Positions 1 through 5,543 of a stretch of 10,410 nt of DNA are shown here, piece by piece; positions within the stretch are counted from its first letter, which is position 1; each line of letters begins with the position of its first letter. The stretch lies in assembly GCA_005879775.1 (NCBI GenBank), contig VBJX01000057.1:1-10410 (forward strand), in the 5' to 3' direction. Made by a program: the position numbers and the translations under genes. This DNA is from Chloroflexota bacterium (lineage in GTDB: Bacteria > Chloroflexota > Limnocylindria > QHBO01). The notes under the pieces were generated by a model. That model was not told the DNA's origin, made no database searches, and saw only the letters and a list, made by a program, of their open reading frames with translations.

Positions 1-528
1 AGCGGCCACCTCCACATGTCGCTCTGGGACAAGCCCGGGAAGAAGCCGCTCTTCTACGACGCCAAGGCCGAGCCATACGGCATGTCCAAGACGATGCGCC
101 ACTTCCTGGGCGGGATGATGGCCTATGCCCGCGAGCTCTCCGTCTTCTGGGCCTGGAACGTCAACTCATACAAGCGCTACGCGGTCGCATCGTGGGCGCC
201 AGTGAACGTGGTCTGGGGCCGCGACAACCGGACCACGGGGTTCCGGGTCGTCGGGGACGGGGCTGCCTTGCACGTCGAGAACCGTTTCCCCGGCGGCGAC
301 ATGAACTCGTACCTGGCCTACGGCGCCGTCGTCGGGTCGGGGCTGCTGGGGATCGAGCGCGAGATCGAGCCGCCCGCCGAGTACGTCGGGAACGGGTACG
401 TCGCGACCGGCTGCGACCGGATGCCGCGGGCCCTGCACGAGGCGATCCGCGAGCTTGAAGAGAGCGAAGCGGCGGCCGACATCTTCGGTGCCAACGTGGT
501 CGCGCACTACCTACATGGAGCGAGGCTG
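1..528 (+). CDS. Glutamine synthetase family protein, C-terminal part, 5' cut by window and fused to SDR
   Basis: The reading frame is open from base 1 and gives about 176 residues of a glutamine-synthetase catalytic domain. Visible motifs are the ATP-site SGHLHMSL, NSYKR, the phosphate-binding WGRDNR, and VENRFPGGD followed by YLAYG. The VENRFPG form and the neighbours (ALDH, gamma-glutamyl hydrolase homologue, permease) point to the GlnA-like/PuuA group. Those enzymes ligate glutamate to an amine such as a polyamine, ethanolamine or isopropylamine, rather than to ammonia. The substrate cannot be read from this fragment. Family members usually continue some 20-25 residues past the final HY..AR helix, ending in something like DWE..R.FER. 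Here the sequence stops being GS-like at HYLHGARL (about 505-528), with no stop codon, and the next codon is the ATG of the SDR in the same frame. Either a bifunctional protein is made or the SDR is also started internally. The family is certain; the fusion could be real, a deletion, or an assembly artefact. Confidence 0.85.
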
Positions 529-531
529 ATG
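517..531 (+). promoter_or_regulatory. Internal ribosome binding site for the SDR
   Basis: GGAG at 517-520 lies 8 bases upstream of the ATG at 529-531, inside the end of the GS reading frame. This would allow the SDR to be translated as its own polypeptide despite the missing GS stop codon. The six bases GAGGCT occur on both sides of the ATG (522-527 and 531-536). They are a possible microhomology footprint of a deletion. Confidence 0.45.
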
Positions 532-1296
532 AGGCTCGAAGGCAAGGTCGCCATCATCACCGGGGCCGGCAGCGGCATGGGCCGCGTGGCCGCGCAGATG
601 TTTGCCGCCGAGGGCGCGCGGGTGGTGGTCGCCGAGTACGACGAGACGGGCGGTCGCGAGACCGTCGACCTGGTGGCGGGGGCCAGCGGCCAGGCCAGCT
701 TCGTGCGCACCGACGTCAGCCGGGAGCCCGATGCCAAGGCGATGGTGGACCATGCGGTTGCGACCTACGGCCAGGTCGACATCCTCTACAACAATGCCGG
801 GGTCATGCCCGAGCCGGACCACTCGGTGATCGACACCGACGTGGCTGTCTGGGACCAGGTGATGGCGGTCAACCTTCGCGGCGTCTTCCTGGGCTGCAAA
901 TACGCCATCCCCCGGATGCTCGAGCAGGGATCGGGCTCGGTCATCAACATCAGCAGCTTCGTTGCGCTCCTCGGCTGCTCGGTGCCGCAGGACGCCTACA
1001 CCGCCTCGAAGGGTGCCGTCCTGTCACTGACCCGCTCGCTCGCCGTCCAGTTCGGGCCACGCGGCGTGCGCTCGAACGCCATCTGCCCCGGCCCGATCGA
1101 GACGCCGCTGCTCATGGATTGGCTGCTCAAGGACGAAGCGGCCAAGCAGCTGCGGCTCGCGCGCAACCCGACGGGGCGCTTCGGCAAGCCGGAGGAGATC
1201 GTCAACGCGGCGATCTACCTCGCCTCCGACGAGTCGCGCTGGACGAACGGCGCGCACTTCGTCATCGACGGCGGCATCAGCGTCAACTACTTCTGA
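529..1296 (+). CDS. SDR family NAD(P)-dependent oxidoreductase
   Basis: Complete 255-residue classical short-chain dehydrogenase/reductase, cytosolic. Residues are numbered from the ATG at 529. The Rossmann motif TGAGSGMG is at 11-18, and an acidic residue (E36) at the end of strand 2 favours NAD over NADP. NNAG is at 88-91 with the structural Asn in AVNLRG (N115). The catalytic Ser is in NISS (about S143) and YTASK gives Y157 and K161. The PGPIETP loop follows and the C-terminal family motif is FVIDGG. Length and start match the family (MRLEGKVAIITG). The upstream GS frame runs into it without a stop, so it may also exist as a C-terminal domain. In a gamma-glutamylation pathway for an amino-alcohol it could oxidise the gamma-glutamyl alcohol to the aldehyde that the downstream ALDH consumes. 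That role is inferred from context only, since SDR specificity is not readable from sequence. Confidence 0.93.
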   Translation: MRLEGKVAIITGAGSGMGRVAAQMFAAEGARVVVAEYDETGGRETVDLVAGASGQASFVRTDVSREPDAKAMVDHAVATYGQVDILYNNAGVMPEPDHSVIDTDVAVWDQVMAVNLRGVFLGCKYAIPRMLEQGSGSVINISSFVALLGCSVPQDAYTASKGAVLSLTRSLAVQFGPRGVRSNAICPGPIETPLLMDWLLKDEAAKQLRLARNPTGRFGKPEEIVNAAIYLASDESRWTNGAHFVIDGGISVNYF

Positions 1297-1362
1297 GATG
1301 GCGGGCCAAGACCGCCTTGAGCGGCATGAGCGCTGAGCGCTCCTAACCGCCATCTTGGATGG
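1297..1362 (+). other. Structured 3' region after the SDR with competing hairpins
   Basis: Directly after the SDR stop, 1297-1304 (GATGGCGG) is exactly complementary to 1347-1354 (CCGCCATC). These arms enclose two small hairpins: CCGC/GCGG at 1312-1324, and GAGCGC-TGA-GCGCTC at 1328-1342, which is a perfect 6-bp stem with a 3-base loop. The right outer arm can instead pair with GATGG at 1358-1362 (5 bp, loop TTG) or with 1369-1375, so the pairings exclude one another. No run of T follows, so a simple intrinsic terminator is not supported. It could be a processing or attenuation element, or the edge of the inverted-repeat element at 1328-1468. I recognise no known RNA family. Confidence 0.35.
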
Positions 1363-1468
1363 TTGGAGGGTGGCGTCCAGCGGGCCTGCTGAGCGTGAGG
1401 GTTCAGCCCAGACGAGGTCTGAGCGGCAGAATCGGCCTCATCTTTGCCGTTAGGAGAGCTGAGCGCTC
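1328..1468. repeat. Candidate 141-bp inverted-repeat (MITE-like) or structured element
   Basis: The left arm at 1328-1347 and right arm at 1449-1468 are reverse complements at 18 of 20 positions. Each contains the identical 11-mer GCTGAGCGCTC (1332-1342 and 1458-1468), whose core GAGCGCTC is itself a palindrome. Between the arms are further hairpins: GCTGA/TCAGC at 1388-1407, CAGAC-GAG-GTCTG at 1409-1421, and CGGCA/TGCCG at 1424-1449. The hexamer TGAGCG occurs six times between 1318 and 1465. There is no convincing reading frame inside and no clear target-site duplication at the ends. It may be a small non-coding repeat, a structured leader of the ALDH gene, or a multi-site operator. Confidence 0.4.
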
Positions 1469-1483
1469 TTTGCGCCACGATCC

Positions 1484-1508
1484 TAGAATCAAAGTTTCCC
1501 GAGTGAGG
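1484..1508 (+). promoter_or_regulatory. Possible -10 box and ribosome site of the ALDH gene
   Basis: TAGAAT at 1484-1489 matches a sigma70 -10 box at five of six bases. No good -35 lies at normal spacing, and the repeat arm (TGAGCG, 1460-1465) occupies that place, so an activator-dependent promoter is possible. GAGG at 1505-1508 lies 5 bases before the ATG at 1514 and is the likely Shine-Dalgarno sequence. The ribosome site is reasonably secure; the promoter is weakly supported. Confidence 0.4.
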
Positions 1509-1513
1509 CTCAT

Positions 1514-2983
1514 ATGACTACCGACACGCGGGCCGCCGCGGTTCAGGACGCCAAGATGATCATCGGCGGCGAGCAGGTTGACGCGGCCGATGAACAGACC
1601 TTCGACGTCGTCAACCCCGCGAACGGCGAGGTGATCGCGCGGGCGCCACTCGGAGGACCCGAGGACGTCGACCGCGCGGTCAAGGCTGCGCAAGCCGCCT
1701 TCGAGGGACCGTGGTCGACCTGGTCGGCGTCGAAGCGTGGTCGCACGCTGCAGAAGCTCTCCAACCTCGTCAAGGAGCACATGGAGGAGCTCGCCCAGCT
1801 CGAGAGTCGCAACGTCGGCAAGCCGATCACCGGGGCGCGCGGCGAGGCCTTCGCCGTCAGCCTCGTCTTCGAGTACTACGCCGGCGCGGCCAACAAGCTC
1901 TTCGGCGAGACGATTCCCGTCTCCAAGCCGGGTCTCGACTTCACCCTGCGCGAGCCGATCGGGGTGGTGGGATTGATCGTCCCCTGGAACTTCCCGATGA
2001 ACATGGCCAGCTGGAAGCTCGGACCCGCCCTCGCCGCCGGCAACACGACGATCCTCAAGCCGGCCAGCTACACCCCGCTCACCGCGCTCCGCCTGGGCGA
2101 GCTGGCCCTCGAGGCCGGCTTCCCGCCGGGCGTGGTCAACGTCATCACCGGGCCCGGCGGCACGGCGGGCGCTGCCCTCGCGGCCCACGGCGGGGTGGGC
2201 AAGATCGCCTTCACCGGCGAGACGACTACGGGGCAGGAGATCATGCGCCTGGCCTCCGGCAACGTGAAGAAGGTGAGCCTGGAGCTGGGTGGCAAGAGCC
2301 CGAACATCGTCTTCGCCGATGCCGACCTGGAGCGCTTCGCGGCGGAGTCACCCTACTCGGTCTTCGACAATGCGGGGCAGGACTGCACGGCCCGCAGCCG
2401 GATCTTCGTCGAGGCATCGGCCCACGACCAGGTCGTCGAGCTCTTCACCGAGGCCACGAAGAAGGTCGTGGTTGGCGACCCGGCCGACGACAAGACCGAG
2501 ATGGGCAGCCTGGTCAGCGAACGGCAGCGGGAGCGAGTGGCCGACTACGTGGCCATCGGCCGGGGAGAGGGGGCGGAGCTCATCTATGGCGGCGAGCCGC
2601 CATCGGGCGACCCGTTCGATGCCGGGGCGTATTGGACACCGACCATCTTCGACGGCGCTCGTACGGACATGCGGATCGTGTGCGAGGAGATCTTCGGCCC
2701 GGTGGTGGCGATCATCCCCTTCAGCGACGAGGCCGATGCGATCCGCCTGGCAAACGACACGCCCTACGGTCTATCGGGCTCCATCTGGAGCCGGGACATC
2801 GGCAAGGCACTGCGCGTGGCCAAGGAGGTCAAGGCGGGAGTGCTGAGCATCAACTCGAACACCAGCGTCCATACCGAGGCGCCTTTTGGCGGCTACAAGA
2901 TGAGCGGCATCGGGCGCGAGCTGGGGATGCATGCCCTTGAGCTCTACACCGAGGTCAAGAACGTCTTCGTCGACCTGACCTAG
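1514..2983 (+). CDS. NAD(P)-dependent aldehyde dehydrogenase (PuuC/betaine-aldehyde type)
   Basis: Complete 489-residue member of the ALDH superfamily, a soluble enzyme oxidising an aldehyde to its acid. Catalytic features are all present. PWNFP gives the oxyanion Asn (N159), LKPAS the cofactor Lys (K182), and the FTGETTTG nucleotide loop is at 233-240. The general-base Glu is in LELGGKSPN (E257), the nucleophile in NAGQDCTARSR (C291), and EEIFGPV is near 391-397. PFGGYKMSGIGRE near 457-469 is the usual C-terminal signature. Length is normal and the ATG has a GAGG ribosome site. The set resembles gamma-glutamyl-aminobutyraldehyde, betaine-aldehyde and aminobutyraldehyde dehydrogenases, but the substrate is not decidable. 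With a GS-family ligase and SDR upstream and a gamma-glutamyl hydrolase homologue downstream, a gamma-glutamyl amino-aldehyde is the most economical guess. Its 3' end overlaps the convergent amidotransferase remnant by 29 bp. Confidence 0.96.
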   Translation: MTTDTRAAAVQDAKMIIGGEQVDAADEQTFDVVNPANGEVIARAPLGGPEDVDRAVKAAQAAFEGPWSTWSASKRGRTLQKLSNLVKEHMEELAQLESRNVGKPITGARGEAFAVSLVFEYYAGAANKLFGETIPVSKPGLDFTLREPIGVVGLIVPWNFPMNMASWKLGPALAAGNTTILKPASYTPLTALRLGELALEAGFPPGVVNVITGPGGTAGAALAAHGGVGKIAFTGETTTGQEIMRLASGNVKKVSLELGGKSPNIVFADADLERFAAESPYSVFDNAGQDCTARSRIFVEASAHDQVVELFTEATKKVVVGDPADDKTEMGSLVSERQRERVADYVAIGRGEGAELIYGGEPPSGDPFDAGAYWTPTIFDGARTDMRIVCEEIFGPVVAIIPFSDEADAIRLANDTPYGLSGSIWSRDIGKALRVAKEVKAGVLSINSNTSVHTEAPFGGYKMSGIGRELGMHALELYTEVKNVFVDLT

Positions 2984-3639
2984 CCGCCTCGACGAAGGCA
3001 CGCCACAGGCGTTCGAACTCCGGGCCGATGAGTTCGGGCCGCTCGGGATGGCACTGGACCCCCATCAGCCAGTCGTCGGGATCCTCCGCCTCGAGCGCCT
3101 CCACCAGGCTGCCGCCGTGTTCCGGCGCCGTTCCGGCGGCACGGAGGCCGGGCGCGAGGTCCTCGGGACGAATCGCCTGATGGTGGTAGCTGTTCACCTC
3201 GGTGAAGGTGAGCGGGTCAGTCTCGCCCAGGATGGCGGCCAGGCGTGAGGACGGGTCGAGATGAGAAGACGTTGATCGCCTGGAAGCCACGGCAGACGCC
3301 CAGGACCGGGACGCCGCGTTCGCGGGCCGCCCGCCAGGCCGACAACTCGAGATCGTCGCGCGCCGGCTCGACGTGGGTCGCGGGGTGCGATGCCTGGTCG
3401 TAGAGGGACGGATCGAGATCGGCGCCGCCCGGCAGGAGCAGGCCATCCATGCGCGAAAAGGCCGATGCGCGCCCAGCCGCACCGGCCGCTGGGTCGATCG
3501 GAATCGGCTCGCCGCCGGCCCGTCGGACAGCCTCCAGGTAGTTGTCGAAGGTTGCCCAGGTGCGTTCCTCTGTCGCCGCCTGCTCCGGGCCGTGCAGGGT
3601 CACCACGATCAGTGGGCGAGCGTCGTCTGCGGCGGTCAC
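2955..3639 (-). pseudogene. Class I glutamine amidotransferase-like (gamma-glutamyl-GABA hydrolase, PuuD-type), frameshifted and internally deleted
   Basis: The two halves of one peptidase C26/PuuD-like gene lie in different frames. The N-terminal half, read leftward from 3639, has RPLIVVT, DGLLLPGGADLDPSLY and the nucleophile motif GVCRGFQAINV. It then leaves the family near 3264. The C-terminal half picks up one frame over at about 3263 with HLDPSSRLAAIL, VNSYHHQAI and GVQCHPE, which carries the catalytic His and Glu, and it ends at 2955. Homologues have a stretch beginning GG.L.Q between INV and the LDP..RL strand. That stretch of about 25 or more residues is missing here, so a sequencing slip alone does not explain it. 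The intact enzyme would free glutamate from a gamma-glutamyl acid, the last Puu step. A GTG at 3639 preceded by TATCAT fits the family start. An ATG at 3684 with AGGAG (3691-3695 on the complement) adds 15 residues. Loss of function is likely but unproven. Confidence 0.85.
2963..2999 (+). terminator. Hairpin across the ALDH stop codon
   Basis: Bases 2963-2973 pair with 2989-2999 in an 11-bp stem (core CTTCGTCGA / TCGACGAAG plus one G-T pair), with a 15-base loop that contains the ALDH stop codon. No T-run follows, so it is not a classical intrinsic terminator. Its place at a convergent junction suggests it blocks or stabilises transcripts from either side. Confidence 0.4.
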
Positions 3640-3645
3640 GAACCG

Positions 3646-3700
3646 ATGATAGGAGCGGCAAGCAAAGTCATTGACTCGCGCCATCTGGCGCTCCTATGCT
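3646..3700. promoter_or_regulatory. Divergent promoter/operator region between hydrolase remnant and permease
   Basis: On the plus strand TTGACT (3671-3676) and TATGCT (3695-3700) are 18 bases apart and form a good sigma70-type promoter for the permease. On the minus strand TATCAT (complement of 3646-3651) lies 6 bases before the GTG at 3639 and would give a leaderless amidotransferase message. Between them is the perfect palindrome AGTCA-T-TGACT (3666-3676), which overlaps the permease -35. A 9-bp inverted repeat, ATAGGAGCG (3649-3657) and CGCTCCTAT (3689-3697), overlaps both -10 boxes. A dimeric repressor or activator binding here could control both directions. The regulator is not in the window. 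Confidence 0.5.
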
Positions 3701-3824
3701 GCCCGCCAACTGGGCCCGGAGCGGCCGCCCACACTGCTGCCTCGCCGCTCGCAGACCGATCCCTCGCGGCTCCGTTTCCGGTGAGACCCCACACCCGGCG
3801 TGTGCAAGGAGTAGGAGGACCCTC
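3701..3824 (+). promoter_or_regulatory. Permease leader with hairpin and Shine-Dalgarno
   Basis: About 120 bases separate the predicted promoter from the permease start. CACAC at 3790-3794 pairs with GTGTG at 3800-3804. The sequence AGGAGG at 3813-3818 is a near-perfect ribosome site 6 bases before TTG at 3825. This spacing decides the start: the upstream in-frame ATG at 3696 falls within the -10 box, and the next ATG at 3840 is too far from the site. I see no known riboswitch. Confidence 0.55.
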
Positions 3825-5459
3825 TTGACCGCGGACCAGATGCAAACCGAACAGGCCGCGCGCGACGACGCGCATCTGCGATCGCTCGGTATTAAGCCTG
3901 AACTCCGGCGAACCCTTGGGTTTCTGTCGAACTTCGCGATCGCCTTCAGCTACATCAGCGTCTCAACAGGCACCTTCACCAACCAGGCTGTCGCTTTCGG
4001 CGTGGGCGGTCCGGCCATCTTCTGGGCCTGGCCACTCGTCATCCTCGGCCAGACCTTCGTGGCGCTCAACTTTGCGGAGCTGTCCAGTCACTTTCCGGTG
4101 GCCGGTTCGATTTACCAGTGGTCGAAGCGGCTCTCGAACAAGACACTCGGATGGTTCACCGGCTGGATCTACTTCTGGGCGGGCGTGGTGACCACGGCGG
4201 CTGTCGCAGCCACGGTGCCACTCGTGCTTTCCACCAGCATGGGCTTCGACCTTGCCAGCGACTCCCCGGTGCCCGGGCTTGACATGTGGCAGTTCGTTGG
4301 TCTCGCGGCTTTGGTCACCACCACCCTCATCAACATCGAAGGAGTGCGCCTCTTTGCTCTCATCAACAACATTGGGGTCGCCGCGGAGATTGCCGGGATG
4401 GTGGTCTTCGCTCTGATCCTTCTGATCTTCGCAAACCACCAGCCGCCTTCGATCCTGTTCGATACCTCCTACACGGCGAACCTGTCAGACAGCGGCTACC
4501 TGCCAATCTTCCTGGTGGGCATGTTCATGGCCCTCTTCGTGGTCTATGGCTTCGACACCGCGGGCACCTACGGGGAGGAGACGCTCGACGCGGGCAAGCA
4601 GGCACCGCGTGGCGTCCTATCGGCGATCTGGCTCTCCGGCCTGGTGGGTGCCATCTTCCTGCTGGCTGTAACGCTGTCGTTCCAGGACGTCGGGGCCGCC
4701 GTGGCGAGCGGCCAGGCATTCGGCTTCCCGATCGCCGACACGATCAAGCAGAACCTCACCTTCAGCCTTGGATTCGCGACTGTCGGTGACCTGTACCTGG
4801 TGATGATCCTCATCGCCGTCTACGTCTGCACCCTGGCGATCCAAGGTTCGACCGTGCGCCTCATGTTCTCAATGGGGCGCGATCGCCGGCTGCCCTTTGG
4901 CGGCGCGTGGGGTCACGTCAATCCGACGTTCCGCACCCCGGCCAATGCTTCGGTGGCGGTGGGCGTCCTTGGCGCTTTGCCGCTGGTGGTCATGGGTGCG
5001 CTCGGCTCGATCTACCTGGCTATCGCGGCCACCGGGATGATCTACTTGAGCTACATCCTCTGCAACCTTGGCGTGCTCGTCGCGCGCACTAGGGGATGGC
5101 CCCACCAGGGCGCGTGGTTCAGCCTCGGCAGCTGGGGGACGATCCTCAACATCCTCGCCTTGGTGTGGGGCGGGCTAATGGTCATCAACATCGGCATCTG
5201 GACCAGTCCAATCTTCGGCCCCTTCGGATCCGACCTCCGTAACACGTGGTCGAACCCGTTTATCAACACGTTCATCGCCATCGGCAAGCACGCCGACGGA
5301 ACCCCCAACATCCTGACGGGGCTGCCTGCTTGGCCGGTGTTCGAAACGTTGGTTGGCGCCGTGGTGATCGTCGGCGCGATCTATTACTTCATGGTCCAGC
5401 GCGGTAGAGCGGATCGCGTGGAGGCCGACCTCGCAACCGGCGAGGCTGTGATCGCCTGA
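3825..5459 (+). CDS. APC superfamily amino acid/amine permease
   Basis: Inner-membrane secondary transporter of 544 residues from the TTG start, the usual size for the amino acid/choline transporter branch of the APC superfamily. A hydrophilic N-terminus leads to LRRTLGFLSNFAIAFSYIS (about 28-46), the typical first helix with its unwound glycine-rich segment. AELSSHFPVAGSIYQW near 84-99 and GWFTGWIYFWAG near 109-120 are family signatures. VYGFDTAGTYGEET near 240-253 is the broken helix 6 with its conserved acidic end, and RLMFSMGRDRRLP near 345-357 is the cytoplasmic loop. About twelve hydrophobic segments can be counted. Likely substrates are GABA, polyamine, choline or ethanolamine-like amines. 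This is inferred from the branch and the catabolic neighbours. It has its own promoter divergent from the hydrolase remnant and is followed by a strong hairpin. By eye its codon use is slightly less GC-rich than that of the flanking genes. Confidence 0.93.
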   Translation: MTADQMQTEQAARDDAHLRSLGIKPELRRTLGFLSNFAIAFSYISVSTGTFTNQAVAFGVGGPAIFWAWPLVILGQTFVALNFAELSSHFPVAGSIYQWSKRLSNKTLGWFTGWIYFWAGVVTTAAVAATVPLVLSTSMGFDLASDSPVPGLDMWQFVGLAALVTTTLINIEGVRLFALINNIGVAAEIAGMVVFALILLIFANHQPPSILFDTSYTANLSDSGYLPIFLVGMFMALFVVYGFDTAGTYGEETLDAGKQAPRGVLSAIWLSGLVGAIFLLAVTLSFQDVGAAVASGQAFGFPIADTIKQNLTFSLGFATVGDLYLVMILIAVYVCTLAIQGSTVRLMFSMGRDRRLPFGGAWGHVNPTFRTPANASVAVGVLGALPLVVMGALGSIYLAIAATGMIYLSYILCNLGVLVARTRGWPHQGAWFSLGSWGTILNILALVWGGLMVINIGIWTSPIFGPFGSDLRNTWSNPFINTFIAIGKHADGTPNILTGLPAWPVFETLVGAVVIVGAIYYFMVQRGRADRVEADLATGEAVIA

Positions 5460-5481
5460 CGGTCTTCCCTCGCACCCACCG

Positions 5482-5513
5482 GAGCGGCGCGGCGAGCCAT
5501 CGTCGCGCCGCTT
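5482..5513 (+). terminator. Strong hairpin after the permease
   Basis: AGCGGCGCG at 5483-5491 pairs perfectly with CGCGCCGCT at 5504-5512. The stem continues inward through a G-T pair and CGA/TCG to a GCCA loop (5496-5499), 13 pairs in all, with another G-T pair at the base. It starts about 22 bases after the permease stop. The downstream TTCGCATCT is only moderately T-rich, so it is a GC-rich, U-poor terminator or a transcript-stabilising hairpin. Confidence 0.6.
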
Positions 5514-5527
5514 CGCATCTGGCTCGC

Positions 5528-5543
5528 TAGGCTGGCGCTCATG
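5528..5543 (+). promoter_or_regulatory. Possible leaderless start of the kinase-like gene
   Basis: TAGGCT at 5528-5533 fits the minimal -10 form TAnnnT and is 7 bases before the ATG at 5541, where transcription would begin. No good Shine-Dalgarno sequence precedes this ATG, which agrees with a leaderless message. No -35 is evident because the terminator hairpin occupies that position. Confidence 0.35.

Noticed and set aside
1365..1386. T-box antiterminator resemblance (AGGGTGGc..CC.GCGG)
   Set aside because: The match to the consensus is imperfect, no T-box stem I or terminator with T-run is visible, and the downstream gene is an ALDH rather than a tRNA synthetase or amino-acid biosynthesis gene.
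1403..2188. Long minus-strand open frame (261 codons) opposite the ALDH gene
   Set aside because: It is rich in Arg/Gly/Glu, has no family motif, and mirrors the codon bias of a well-supported ALDH on the other strand. It is a high-GC shadow frame.
3255..3275. Programmed frameshift joining the two amidotransferase halves
   Set aside because: No slippery heptamer, stop codon or stimulatory structure is visible at the junction, and a family segment is missing in any case, so deletion is the simpler reading.
3696..3824. N-terminal extension of the permease to the ATG at 3696
   Set aside because: That ATG lies within the predicted -10 box, the 43 extra residues are not transporter-like, and AGGAGG 6 bases before TTG 3825 gives a far better start.
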